NCBI RefSeq assembly: GCF_000359125.1
Contig: NZ_CAAF010000028.1
Coordinates: 145,829-209,828 of the forward strand
Length of the DNA stretch: 64,000 nt
Reading direction: 5' to 3'
Source: Mesorhizobium sp. STM 4661
Lineage (GTDB): Bacteria > Pseudomonadota > Alphaproteobacteria > Rhizobiales > Rhizobiaceae
Both the position numbers and the translations under genes were made by a program. How positions within the stretch are numbered: position 1 is the first letter of the stretch; each line of letters opens with the position of its first letter. Positions 1 to 8,805 of the stretch are shown in pieces. The notes beneath the pieces were generated by a model. That model searched no databases. It worked only from the letters and a program-made list of their open reading frames with translations, and was not told the origin of the DNA.

Positions 1-456
1 GATCGCCGGCATCACCTCGGCCTCCGTCGCCTTGTGCAACTCCTCGCCGATGACGGCCGAGAACTCCACCTCGTAATCCATCTGCTCGGTCCTGACAGGC
101 TTTTCGACCGGCACATCGGGGCCGACCACCGAAGTCGGCAATTTGGTGAAGAAGAACGGCTCGGTCGGCATTTTCGCGTTCGGGTTCTCCTCGGCATGGC
201 CCTTGTAGTTGATGCCGGAGCACAGCACCTTGCCCGGCCGGATCGGGGCTTCCAGCCTCACATCGGCGAGCGCGTAGCGCGGCGCCTTGGCGAGACCGGC
301 CCGAATGCGGCTCAACGTCTCTTTGCCGCCGAGCACGACCTCCATCACGCTCTCCGCAAGTCCGGCCTCGGTCAGGCAGGCGACGTGGTCGCCGTCCAGC
401 ACGCCGGCGTGATGATCATGGCCTCCCTTGCGGTGGGAAAAGGTAACGAGCTTCAT
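1..456 (-). CDS. Fumarylacetoacetate hydrolase family protein (C-terminus outside window)
   Basis: Only the first 152 residues are present; the gene continues past the left edge. The family hydrolyses or decarboxylates C-C bonds in acylpyruvates and 2-keto-3-deoxy sugar acids with a divalent metal. The GINYKGHAEEN segment (about residues 81-91) and the DYEVE metal-ligand segment (about 127-131, Glu129 and Glu131) are clear. The ATG directly follows the TAG stop of the upstream dehydrogenase, and its Shine-Dalgarno GGAGGA lies inside that gene's end, so the two are co-transcribed. Within a sugar ABC operon it may be a late step of sugar-acid breakdown; the substrate is not readable from sequence. 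Confidence 0.85.
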   Translation of the reverse strand, partial: MKLVTFSHRKGGHDHHAGVLDGDHVACLTEAGLAESVMEVVLGGKETLSRIRAGLAKAPRYALADVRLEAPIRPGKVLCSGINYKGHAEENPNAKMPTEPFFFTKLPTSVVGPDVPVEKPVRTEQMDYEVEFSAVIGEELHKATEAEVMPAI

Positions 457-1473
457 CTAGTCCTCCGAAACGAATACGGCCTTGTGCAGGGCCATTGGAT
501 TGTCTGCGAGTTTCTGGAAGACGCCGGGGGCTTCGCCGAGCGCGAAGGAACTGGCGATTCTGGGATAGTGGATCTTGCCGGAGGCGAGCAGCTCAAGCGC
601 CTCGGGAAAACAGTCGACCGAGGCGCGCGAGCCGAGGATCGTCACTTCCTTGCGGGTGAAGTCGAGGCCCGGGAAGGTGATGCCTTGCCCCTTCTTGACC
701 AGTCCGAGAATGATGATGCGTCCGCCGGCGGCGACCAGATCGATGGTCTGCTCCATTGCCGGCGCAGCGCCCGTCGCCTCCATGACCACCGGCATGCCTT
801 CGCCATTGCTGAGTTCCAGCACACGTTCCAGCAGGCCGGCGCCGCTGGCGATCGGTATCGCGCCGAGCTCGGCCGCCGTGGACAGGCGCTCCGCCGAGAG
901 ATCGGTGGCGTAGACCTTTGCGCCATGCGCGCGCGCCACTTCGACGATGGCCAGTCCGATCGGCCCGGCGCCGAGCACCAGTATCGTGTCCTGCGTGGTG
1001 ACCATGCCGCGGCGGCAGCCCTGCACGCCGATGGCCACCGGCTCGGCGAACGCCGCCTCGAAGTCGGTCAGCCCATCCGGCACGACATTGAGATTCCCGA
1101 CCGGCGCCGTCACGAAATCAGCGAAACCGCCCTCGCGATGAACGCCGACAATGGTGAGATTGGCGCAGCAATTGCGCTTGCCGACCCGGCACGGATAACA
1201 GTGGCCGCAGCCGATGAACGGATCGACGACGACGCGCGTGCCGATGGCCGGACCGTTGGTGCTGGGGCCGTAGGCCTCGACCACGCCGGCAATCTCGTGG
1301 CAGCCGATCCTGGGATAGGTCACATAGGGGTTCTTGCCGGTGTAGATGTAGAGGTCGCCGGCGCAAAGCCCGGCAGCCTTGACCCGGACCAGCGCCTCTC
1401 CAGCCTGTGGCTCGGGCTTCGGCGCCTCTGCCATGCGGATCGAAAACGGCGCATCGAAGATCGCTGCACGCAT
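457..1473 (-). CDS. Zinc-dependent alcohol/polyol dehydrogenase (MDR superfamily)
   Basis: 338-residue medium-chain dehydrogenase, expected to oxidise a sugar, polyol or sugar-acid hydroxyl with NAD(P). Catalytic zinc residues are Cys37 and His59-Glu60; the structural zinc site is Cys89, Cys92, Cys95 and Cys103 in the GCGHCYPC segment. The Rossmann motif GAGPIG sits at about 168-173. The start MRAAIFDAPF lies 4 bases after the upstream MBL-fold gene's stop, indicating translational coupling. Closest in general form to sorbitol, threonine or galactonate-type dehydrogenases. The substrate is inferred only from the operon (ABC sugar importer, lactonase-like hydrolase, FAH enzyme). Confidence 0.88.
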   Translation of the reverse strand: MRAAIFDAPFSIRMAEAPKPEPQAGEALVRVKAAGLCAGDLYIYTGKNPYVTYPRIGCHEIAGVVEAYGPSTNGPAIGTRVVVDPFIGCGHCYPCRVGKRNCCANLTIVGVHREGGFADFVTAPVGNLNVVPDGLTDFEAAFAEPVAIGVQGCRRGMVTTQDTILVLGAGPIGLAIVEVARAHGAKVYATDLSAERLSTAAELGAIPIASGAGLLERVLELSNGEGMPVVMEATGAAPAMEQTIDLVAAGGRIIILGLVKKGQGITFPGLDFTRKEVTILGSRASVDCFPEALELLASGKIHYPRIASSFALGEAPGVFQKLADNPMALHKAVFVSED

Positions 1474-1477
1474 TTGG

Positions 1478-2296
1478 TCAGGCCGCCTTGGCCGGCCGCA
1501 CGACCTTGCCGTCGCCGTCGAACTCGATCCAGTCGCCGGCACGCAGCAGATAGGGGTCGGCGATCGCCTCGCCGCGCGCCCTGGCTTGCCGATGGTGCTC
1601 CATATATTCGGCGACGTCCTTGTCGCCATCGAGTTTGATGTAGTGGCAGGGCAGCACCGTCTCGAGGCCGAGCCATTGCGTGGCAAGCACCCCTTCATAC
1701 GGGCTCATCTCGCCGGTCAGCATTTCGCCCGGCATCGGGTTGAGATGCAGGATCTCCTGCGGATTGGCGATGCCGATACAGCCAACATTCGGCTTGTAGA
1801 GCTCGGCCTGCAGCTTGAGATCGGAGAAGATGGCGGTATCGCCATAGTGGTAGAAGCGCAGATTGTCGTCGGCATAGACGATGAAGGCCATCGGCACGCC
1901 TGAAATGAAGGAATTGTCCTTCAGCCTGATCTGCGACCAGTGATGGGATTCGAGCGGCTGGATCTCGATGCCCGCCACCTTGACGCGAATGCCCCAGGTG
2001 GTGGCCCGGATCTGATTGGCCGGAATGCCGCGATCCATCAGCCAGGCCTTCACCTCGCCACCGCAGACGACCGGACAGCCATATTTCTGCGCGATCTTGT
2101 CGGTGTCGCCGAGATGATCGAAGGCCGCGTGGCTGACGATGACCAGATCGACGTGATCGAATTCGGTCGACTTGGTCGCCGCGCCGGGATTCTGGTCCAG
2201 AAACGGATCGCACAGGATACGCAGTCCGTCGCGCGTCAGGATCTCATACGCGGCGACGCCGTGGAAGCGCATGCGGGTGGTGGGGTGACGTGCCAT
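1478..2296 (-). CDS. MBL-fold metal-dependent hydrolase (UPF0173/UlaG-like)
   Basis: 272 residues with a metallo-beta-lactamase fold. The metal-binding motif reads SHAAFDHLGD (His56, Asp60, His61), with the first loop histidine replaced by Ala as in some divergent members; HYGDTAIF supplies the later Asp. Proteins of this type include lactonases such as UlaG. Between a sugar transporter and a dehydrogenase it could open a sugar lactone, but this is inference. The ATG at 2296 begins MARHPTTRMRFHG. It forms a tight unit with the downstream dehydrogenase. Confidence 0.8.
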   Translation of the reverse strand: MARHPTTRMRFHGVAAYEILTRDGLRILCDPFLDQNPGAATKSTEFDHVDLVIVSHAAFDHLGDTDKIAQKYGCPVVCGGEVKAWLMDRGIPANQIRATTWGIRVKVAGIEIQPLESHHWSQIRLKDNSFISGVPMAFIVYADDNLRFYHYGDTAIFSDLKLQAELYKPNVGCIGIANPQEILHLNPMPGEMLTGEMSPYEGVLATQWLGLETVLPCHYIKLDGDKDVAEYMEHHRQARARGEAIADPYLLRAGDWIEFDGDGKVVRPAKAA

Positions 2297-2366
2297 TTTA
2301 TGTCCTTGGCCATTTTGGTGTGATTGGCCATCCGGCGGCGAGGGAGATCGCGCCGCCGGAGGCTGC

Positions 2367-2402
2367 CTGAACCTTGAACCAAGACTGAACCTTGAACCAA
2401 GG
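2367..2402. repeat. Two tandem 18-bp units
   Basis: CTGAACCTTGAACCAAGA is followed at once by CTGAACCTTGAACCAAGG, a 17/18 match. The pair lies between the binding-protein gene and the MBL-fold gene and could be a regulator site or a simple duplication; no function is assigned. Confidence 0.7.
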
Positions 2403-2424
2403 CTCCGGCATGGATCGGTGCAGC

Positions 2425-3444
2425 CTATTTCACATTCAGCGCGGTCAGCACCTTGTCGACATTGTCCTTGGTGATCAGGATCACGCCCGTATCGAGCGTG
2501 TCCGGGATCGGGCGGCCGCCATCCTTCGACGAGAGACCCGCCGACTTCAGCGTGTTGTTGTTGTAGTCGTGCAGGAGCTTGACGGCGTAGTAGATGAACA
2601 ATTCACGGTTCTGCACGACGATGCCGTCGACCCAGCCTTCCTTGGCCGACTTGAAGAAGTCGGGCGTCTGCTCCATCGCCGTCACCTTGATGTCGCCGGG
2701 GTTTTTGCCGGCTTCCCGCAGCGCGGTGACGATGCCGGCGCCGGATTCGGAATCGAAGCCCGCAAGGCCGGCGATATCGGGATTGGCTGCAAGGATCGCC
2801 GCGGTCACCTGCGCTGCCTTCTGCGCGTCACCGCCATCGTCCTCATTGGCGACGATGGTGTATTTGCCACCGCCATTGGCCTCGATATAGGCTTTGAAGC
2901 CGGCCACTGCCTCGCGCATGTTGCCGGCGTTGATGATCGACATCGACGCGAGCTTGCCGCCGTTCGGCAGCATTTCCATCAGCTTCTTGGCCTGGGCGAC
3001 ACCGACCTGCGTCCAGTTCGTGCCGATATAGGCAAGGCGGCCGGAGTCCGGCAGGTCGCCGTCGTCGACCACCGTCGGGACGCCTTGCTCCATGCATTTC
3101 TTGACGGATTCGGTCAGCGACGGATCCCAGCCGCCGACCACCGAGACGCCGCTCGGCTTCTGCGCGCAGACCTGGTCGACGGCGGAGATGAAGCCCGGCA
3201 CGTCGAAGTCGGTCGGCCCGGCGACAATCACCCTGACGCCCAGTTCCTCGGCAATCCGCTTCATGCCGACATAGTCGTACTGCACGAACAGCGGCAGATT
3301 GGCCTTGTTGGAGATCCAGTAGTAGGTCTCCTTGGCGTCGGCCGGCCCGAAGGATGATTCCTGCGCGCTGGCCGGAAAACTATTGAGCAATGCCGTGGCA
3401 GCGAGCGCTGCGCCGGAGAGTATCGTTCTCACTATCGATTTCAT
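2425..3444 (-). CDS. Sugar ABC transporter periplasmic substrate-binding protein
   Basis: 339 residues, type-1 periplasmic binding protein of the ribose/rhamnose/autoinducer class. The N-terminus MKSIVRTILSGAALAATALL with an ASA-Q cleavage site near residue 27 is a Sec signal peptide. The start is set by a strong AGGAGG nine bases upstream; the longer in-frame extension lacks such a site. It sits downstream of its permease and ATPase genes, whereas the binding-protein gene is usually first in this class. It should capture the sugar in the periplasm; ligand unknown. Confidence 0.9.
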   Translation of the reverse strand: MKSIVRTILSGAALAATALLNSFPASAQESSFGPADAKETYYWISNKANLPLFVQYDYVGMKRIAEELGVRVIVAGPTDFDVPGFISAVDQVCAQKPSGVSVVGGWDPSLTESVKKCMEQGVPTVVDDGDLPDSGRLAYIGTNWTQVGVAQAKKLMEMLPNGGKLASMSIINAGNMREAVAGFKAYIEANGGGKYTIVANEDDGGDAQKAAQVTAAILAANPDIAGLAGFDSESGAGIVTALREAGKNPGDIKVTAMEQTPDFFKSAKEGWVDGIVVQNRELFIYYAVKLLHDYNNNTLKSAGLSSKDGGRPIPDTLDTGVILITKDNVDKVLTALNVK

Positions 3445-3529
3445 GCCCGTTTCCTCCTGATGTTTTTTGTATTCCAGTTCCTGCATGTCATCCGGTTGTC
3501 CGAATGCCTCCTCCCGTCCGCACCTGGAC

Positions 3530-4549
3530 TCAGGCGCGGCCGCTGGTCTTGAAACGATCGAGCGAGACGGCGAACAGCAGGACCAGACCCACCACCAGCC
3601 CCTGCCAGAACACGCCGATCGCATTGATGATCATGGCGTTCTCGATCAGCGCGATGAACAGCACGCCGAGAATGCCGCCGAGGATCGTGCCCTCACCGCC
3701 TTTCAGGCTCGCTCCTCCGAGCACCGTGGCGGTGATGACCTTGAGCTCGATGCCGACGCCCGCGTTGACGACGGCGCTGTTGAGGCGAGCCGCGCCCAGC
3801 ACGCCGGCGAGACCCGCCAGCGCTCCCATGATGACGAAGCCGATCAGGATGAGCCGGTCGACGCGGATGCCCGAAAGCTGGGCCGCGCGAGGATTGCCGC
3901 CGATGAAATAGAACTGCCGGAAGAAGCGTGTCCGTGCCACCAGCCAGCCGCCGACGAGCACCAGCACGAGCATCGCCCAGAACGGCGACTGGATCCTGAA
4001 CAGCGGATCGGCGGCGCGACCATAGGCGGCGAAGGCATCGGTGATCGGGGTGACGCCGGTGCCGGCGGTGACATAGGTCAGGCTGCGATAGATGGTGAGC
4101 GTGCCAAGGGTTGCGATCAGCGCGTTGATGCCGATGCGCGTCACGATCAGCCCGTTGACGAGGCCGCACAGCGCGCCGACCAGGATGCCGACGAGGACCG
4201 CAATTTCGGCCGGCCAGCCCCACCAGCCGGCGACGACCGCCGCCCAGACGCCGGAGAAGGCCAGCGTCGAACCTACGGACAGGTCGAAGGTGCCGCCGAT
4301 CATCAGCAGCATCATGCCGCAGACAAGGATGCCGACCGGCGCCAGGTTGAGCAGCACGGCCCGCATGTTGGAAGCGGTCGGGAAATTGTTCGGATAGACG
4401 ATGCTCATCGCCAGCGCCAGCGCGACGACGAGCACGAAGAGCGTCAGTTCCCTGGAATCGGCAAGGCGCCGCACGATGCGCACGAAGAGGTTCTCGCGCC
4501 GGCGTTCGGCAGTCTCTGCCATCGGTTGCGTGATCTGCATCGCCATCAT
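3530..4549 (-). CDS. Sugar ABC transporter permease (RbsC family)
   Basis: 339-residue inner-membrane permease with many hydrophobic helices from about residue 35 on and the family segment GGTFDLSVGSTLA. C-terminal loops include GGASLKGGEGTILGG, typical of the BPD_transp_2 family. The start overlaps the ATPase stop by four bases (ATGA). A second Met codon follows immediately, so the exact first residue is uncertain by one codon. It forms the channel of the importer with the ATPase upstream and binding protein downstream. Confidence 0.92.
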   Translation of the reverse strand: MMAMQITQPMAETAERRRENLFVRIVRRLADSRELTLFVLVVALALAMSIVYPNNFPTASNMRAVLLNLAPVGILVCGMMLLMIGGTFDLSVGSTLAFSGVWAAVVAGWWGWPAEIAVLVGILVGALCGLVNGLIVTRIGINALIATLGTLTIYRSLTYVTAGTGVTPITDAFAAYGRAADPLFRIQSPFWAMLVLVLVGGWLVARTRFFRQFYFIGGNPRAAQLSGIRVDRLILIGFVIMGALAGLAGVLGAARLNSAVVNAGVGIELKVITATVLGGASLKGGEGTILGGILGVLFIALIENAMIINAIGVFWQGLVVGLVLLFAVSLDRFKTSGRA

Positions 4550-6078
4550 GCCTCTGCCATTCCCGGTTGCTTGCGGACCTCGGCCACGGAAGCCGTGTAT
4601 CTGGTGGCCAGCCGCAGCACCTGTTCCTCGCTCGCCCCATCGCCCGGCAGTTCGCCGACCGTCCTGCCTTCCGCCATCACGACGATGCGGTCGGCAAGCG
4701 CCAGCACCTCCGGCAGGTCCGAGGACACGACGAGCAGGGCGACGCCCTTGTCGGCGAGCGCCCTGAGCAGCCGGTAGATTTCGGAACGCGCGCCGACATC
4801 GACGCCGCGTGTCGGCTCATCGACGATCAACAGGCGCGGCTCCATCGCCAGCCATTTGGCCAGGAGCACTTTCTGCTGATTGCCGCCGGAAAGATTGCCG
4901 ACGATCTGGCGAACGCTCGGCGTCGCGATGCGCAGCTCGTCGACGAAATTCCTGGCCAGCGCCTCGGCCTTGCGGTTGGAAAAGTTCGCACCCGACGAGA
5001 CCCTGGACAGAACCGTCGCGGCGACGTTGTTGACGATGTCCATGCCGAGGAACAGCCCGGCCGCCTTGCGGTCTTCCGGCACCATGCCGATGCCGGCATG
5101 CTTGCCGTCCCATGGACCTTTCGGATCGATCGCTTTGCCACCGATCCGAATCGAGCCGCCGTGCCGGCGGCGGGCACCGAAGATCGCCTCGCAGAATTCG
5201 CTGCGGCCCGACCCGATGAGACCGGCAAGGCAGACGATCTCGCCGGCCCGCACGGTGATCGATGCCGACCGGACCAAAGGCGGCGCATCCAAATCTTGCG
5301 CCTCGAGCACGATTTCGCCGATTTTCCGCCCGGCCGCCGAGCGCGAGAAATGCACGTCGCGTCCGACCATCAGGCGGATCAACTCGTCGGTCGATGTCTC
5401 GGCGACCCTGCGTGTTCCGGCAAGCCTGCCGTCCTTGAGCACGGTCACCGAATGGCAAAGCGAGAAGATCTCGGCGAGGCGGTGCGAAACGTAGATGACC
5501 GAGACACCGTTGCCGGCCAGCCGGCGCACCACATCGAACAGTTTTTCGGTTTCGGTAAGGGTGAGTGCCGCCGTCGGCTCGTCGAGGATCAAGATCCTGA
5601 GGTCGCGCGACAACGCCTTGGCGATCTCGACGATCTGGGCCTGCGCCGGCGACAGCCCCGACACTTTCAGCGCCGGGTCGATGGCAACACCAAGCTGCGC
5701 GATCAGCGCCTTTGCCTGATCCCGCATGGCGCGGACATTGACCTGGCCAAGCCATTGCGTCGGCTGCCGACCGGCGAAAATGTTTTCGGCAACCGAAAGC
5801 TGCGGCACGAGCGAGCCTTCCTGATGCACGATGCCGATGCCGAGGTCGCCGGCGGCCTTTTCATCGAGCGTACCGATCTCGGCGCCGTCGACCAGGACGG
5901 TGCCCTGGTCGCGCGAATAGACGCCGGCGACGATCTTGCCGAGTGTCGATTTGCCGGCTCCATTTTCACCGAGCAGGGCGCGGATTTCACCGCCCTCGAC
6001 GTTCATCGACACGTCGTCGAGCGCCCGCACGCCGGGGAAGAACTTGGAAAGGCCGTTGATTTCGAGGCGCGGCGCCAT
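4546..6078 (-). CDS. Sugar ABC transporter ATP-binding protein, two NBDs (RbsA/MglA type)
   Basis: 510 residues with two fused nucleotide-binding domains. Domain 1 has Walker A GENGAGKST (37-45), signature SPAQAQIVEIAKAL and Walker B ILDEPTAAL. Domain 2 has a degenerate P-loop GSGRSEF, signature LSGGNQQK and VDEPTRGVDVGA. This asymmetry is normal for the family. It energises sugar uptake on the cytoplasmic face. It begins four bases after the reductase-like gene and overlaps the permease start. Confidence 0.95.
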   Translation of the reverse strand: MAPRLEINGLSKFFPGVRALDDVSMNVEGGEIRALLGENGAGKSTLGKIVAGVYSRDQGTVLVDGAEIGTLDEKAAGDLGIGIVHQEGSLVPQLSVAENIFAGRQPTQWLGQVNVRAMRDQAKALIAQLGVAIDPALKVSGLSPAQAQIVEIAKALSRDLRILILDEPTAALTLTETEKLFDVVRRLAGNGVSVIYVSHRLAEIFSLCHSVTVLKDGRLAGTRRVAETSTDELIRLMVGRDVHFSRSAAGRKIGEIVLEAQDLDAPPLVRSASITVRAGEIVCLAGLIGSGRSEFCEAIFGARRRHGGSIRIGGKAIDPKGPWDGKHAGIGMVPEDRKAAGLFLGMDIVNNVAATVLSRVSSGANFSNRKAEALARNFVDELRIATPSVRQIVGNLSGGNQQKVLLAKWLAMEPRLLIVDEPTRGVDVGARSEIYRLLRALADKGVALLVVSSDLPEVLALADRIVVMAEGRTVGELPGDGASEEQVLRLATRYTASVAEVRKQPGMAEA

Positions 6079-6082
6079 GGCC

Positions 6083-7021
6083 CTATTGTGCCCTAGCCTG
6101 GAGGTAGTGGGCCTGCTTGGCCTGGATCATCCAGACCATGGTGTCGTTGACAGGCGTGGCCACGCCGGTGCGCTTGCCTGCTTCGACGATCGCACCGTTG
6201 ATCACCTCGATCTCGGTCTGGCGCCTGGCCTCGACATCCTGCAGCATCGAAGCCTTGCCGCCGACCGCCTTCTCCAGCAGGCCGGTGATCGCGGCCCAGC
6301 GTTCGTCATAGTCGAGCGCGATGCCTTGCGCCTTCGCGACTGCCACAACCTCCTTGAGGATGGCGGCCATCAAGCTCTTGGTGCCATCGAAGGCGACGAG
6401 TTCGTGCGACATGAAATGCAACAGCCCCGCGACCGGCAGTGTGCAGGCATTCAGCGACAGTTTCTTCCAGACCTCGTCGAGGATTCTGTCAGACTGGGTC
6501 GTCTCGATCTGCGCCGCGCGAAACACCTCGATAACCTTGCCGAGGCGCTCGGTCGGCTGGCCGGTCAGCTCGCCGATATAGGTCATACCGGAGCCGGGAT
6601 GCTTGACGCGACCCGGCGCCAGCAGCGTGCCGCCATGATAGGTGAGCCCGACCAGCACGCGATCTTCGCCGACGATCGAGGCGATACGCGGCGCGTTGCC
6701 CCAGCCATTCTGCAGGCTGAGCACGGCGGTCTCACTGGCGATCATCGGTTTGGCGGCCCGGACGGCAGCCTCGGTGTGATAGCATTTGACGAAATTGATG
6801 ATGAGATCGACCGGGCCGACGCTTGCCGGATTGTCGCTTGCCGGCACCCTGATCACCGGCTGCGAACCATCCTTCTCCTCGATGGTGAGTCCGTTGTCGT
6901 TGATCGCCGTCACCGCTGCCTTGGAGACGTCGATCAAGGTCACGTCGTTGCCGGCACGGGCCAGATAGCCCCCAAATATCCCGCCCATGGCTCCGCCGCC
7001 GCCCAGAATGGCGATTTTCAT
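6083..7021 (-). CDS. Ketopantoate reductase family (PanE/ApbA-like) oxidoreductase
   Basis: 312 residues. It begins MKIAILGGGGAMGG, a Rossmann dinucleotide motif at residues 7-14, and carries the family's VWKKLSLNACTLP helix with the catalytic-type Lys, followed by the C-terminal all-alpha domain. The start is fixed by GGGAGGAAG just upstream; an in-frame extension of 26 codons lacks a ribosome site. As first gene of a sugar ABC operon it probably reduces a 2-keto or branched sugar-acid intermediate rather than making pantoate; this is inferred from context. Confidence 0.85.
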   Translation of the reverse strand: MKIAILGGGGAMGGIFGGYLARAGNDVTLIDVSKAAVTAINDNGLTIEEKDGSQPVIRVPASDNPASVGPVDLIINFVKCYHTEAAVRAAKPMIASETAVLSLQNGWGNAPRIASIVGEDRVLVGLTYHGGTLLAPGRVKHPGSGMTYIGELTGQPTERLGKVIEVFRAAQIETTQSDRILDEVWKKLSLNACTLPVAGLLHFMSHELVAFDGTKSLMAAILKEVVAVAKAQGIALDYDERWAAITGLLEKAVGGKASMLQDVEARRQTEIEVINGAIVEAGKRTGVATPVNDTMVWMIQAKQAHYLQARAQ

Positions 7022-7220
7022 GCATCTTCCTCCCTTGGCGATCGCAACCGCCGTCGCAAAGCGTTGATTTGCCGGCTTTGGGTTATGCCAAACCGGCACC
7101 GGCCGATGCTCGTTGAGCCCGGTCCCCTCTTTCCGCTTTCAAGCCTTCGCGCTTTCAATCTTGTGATTTCAGCATTACAAGCTGTTGCATGGTTGTCAAG
7201 CATGATGGTATGAAAGGTCT

Positions 7221-7958
7221 ATGGTCGACCCACTAGTCATAGAACGAAAGAAGCTCTTCGAGCATGTTGCCACGCATCTCGAAGGGCAGATCCTCTCCGG
7301 CAAACTGAAGCCCGGGGACCAATTGCCGCCCGAGCGCGATCTGCAGTCGCGCTTCGGCGTCGGCCGCCCGGCCATTCGCGAGGCGTTGATCTCCTTGCAG
7401 AAGGCCGGCCTCGTCGAACTCACCAATGGCGCCCGCGCCAAGGTGCTGATGCCGACAGCCAGCCATATCTTCACCGGCATGGCGCCGGCCGTCAGGCAGA
7501 TGCTGTCGACCGAGGAAGGGCAGCGCTCCTTTCAGGGCGCCCGTATGTTCTTCGAAGTCGGCCTCGCCCGCGAGGCGGCCCGCACGGCAACGCCTGCCGA
7601 CCTGGAATCGCTGCGCACCGCGCTCGAGGCCAACCGCCTGGCGATCGGCGACCGAGACGGCTTCACCAGCACGGACATCGCTTTCCACTTCGAGTTGGCG
7701 CGCATTGCCCGCAATCTCGTCTTCGTGGCGTTGCACGACCAGATATCGGAATGGCTCAAGGAGCAGCGCATCGTCACGCTGGCCGCCGACGGCCAGGAAC
7801 AGACGGCGTATGAAGCGCACCGTGCGATCTATGAGGGCATCGCGGCACGCGACCCCGATCGTGCCGAGCAGGCGATGCGGGAGCATCTGGATCAGCTGAC
7901 GACGATGTTCTGGCGCCAGCGGGCAAGTGAGCCCGAGGCTGGCGGCCACGACGAATGA
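7221..7958 (+). CDS. GntR family regulator, FCD-domain (FadR subfamily)
   Basis: 245 residues. The N-terminal winged helix (about 10-75) contains GDQLPPERDLQSRFGVGRPA and AIREALISLQKAGLVE; the C-terminal FCD ligand-binding domain follows (about 100-235). It is divergent from the ABC/dehydrogenase operon across a 199-bp gap and is the likely local repressor answering to a pathway sugar acid. The gap contains short inverted matches (for example CTTGT at 7160 and ACAAG at 7177) but no convincing long palindrome. Confidence 0.9.
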   Translation: MVDPLVIERKKLFEHVATHLEGQILSGKLKPGDQLPPERDLQSRFGVGRPAIREALISLQKAGLVELTNGARAKVLMPTASHIFTGMAPAVRQMLSTEEGQRSFQGARMFFEVGLAREAARTATPADLESLRTALEANRLAIGDRDGFTSTDIAFHFELARIARNLVFVALHDQISEWLKEQRIVTLAADGQEQTAYEAHRAIYEGIAARDPDRAEQAMREHLDQLTTMFWRQRASEPEAGGHDE

Positions 7959-8006
7959 AGGCCGCAGATGGACAGAACTTCAGTAAGTGAGAATCTGCCG
8001 ATGATT

Positions 8007-8792
8007 CTATTTCACGCCGATGCCGGCGGTCAGGCCGCCATCGATCTTGTAGTCGGCGCCGGTGCAGAACCCGGCTTTCGCCGAGCACAGGAAGGCGATC
8101 AGCTCCGCCACTTCCTCCGGCTCGCCGATGCGCCCGATGGGGTGCGCTTCGCCGAAGCGCCGGTAGGCCTCTTCGACATCGGCGTCGCTGCCGTGGTCGC
8201 CACGCGCGGCCTTCTCCAGAATCGGCGTGCGGATCGAGCCTGGGCTGACGGAATTGACGCGGATGCCGGAGCGCGCGTGGTCAAGCGCCAGAGCGCGCGT
8301 CAGCGTGTGGATGGCGCCTTTGGTCGTGGCGTAGGCGGCGACGTTCTGCTGGCAGGCGAAGCCTTGCACCGACGCCACGTTGACGATGGCGCCGCCGCCC
8401 CGGCGGGTCATTTCCGGGATGCCGAAATGCGCCGTCAGGTAGATCGAACCGACATTGACCGACATCGCCTTGTTCCAGGTGTCGAAATCGGTGCTAACAG
8501 CGGTTCCGTATGGATGGACCGCCGCCGAATTGACGATGATATCGAGCCCGCCGAACCGCTCGACACCGGCCGCGACCGCGCCGCGAACCTGATCCGGCAC
8601 GGAGACGTCGGCGTCCATGACCAGTGCTTCTGCTCCGGAGCTTGCCAGTTCCGCTTTCATCGCTGCATTGGCCGCGCGGTCGATGCCGCAGGCGATGATC
8701 GCAGCACCCCCTGCCGCAAGGCGTCTGGCGGTTGCGAGACCAATCCCGGTCGTCCCCGTCACCAATGCCACTTTGCCGTCGAAATCCTTCAT
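8007..8792 (-). CDS. SDR family NAD(P)-dependent oxidoreductase
   Basis: 261 residues, classical short-chain dehydrogenase: cofactor motif TGTTGIG (about 13-19), NSA segment near 88, and active-site YATTK. Its ribosome site AAGGAG overlaps the end of the upstream GntR gene, so both are one transcript. Because uxuA lies just across the divergent promoter, the natural guess is a fructuronate/mannonate-type oxidoreductase of the SDR class, replacing the usual UxuB. That substrate is inference; the fold is certain. Confidence 0.92.
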   Translation of the reverse strand: MKDFDGKVALVTGTTGIGLATARRLAAGGAAIIACGIDRAANAAMKAELASSGAEALVMDADVSVPDQVRGAVAAGVERFGGLDIIVNSAAVHPYGTAVSTDFDTWNKAMSVNVGSIYLTAHFGIPEMTRRGGGAIVNVASVQGFACQQNVAAYATTKGAIHTLTRALALDHARSGIRVNSVSPGSIRTPILEKAARGDHGSDADVEEAYRRFGEAHPIGRIGEPEEVAELIAFLCSAKAGFCTGADYKIDGGLTAGIGVK

Positions 8793-8805
8793 TGCGGGAA
8801 CTCCT

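Noticed and set aside
34..1638. Long plus-strand open frame opposite the dehydrogenase and MBL-fold genes
   Set aside because: It is antisense to clearly recognisable enzymes, has the His/Asp/Arg-rich composition of high-GC antisense frames, and shows no motif.
3467..6096. Two long plus-strand frames opposite the ABC permease and ATPase
   Set aside because: Antisense to genes with complete family motifs; composition is that of a shadow frame.
7022..7220. GntR operator in the gap between the PanE-like and GntR genes
   Set aside because: Only 4-5 base inverted matches were found; nothing strong enough to call.
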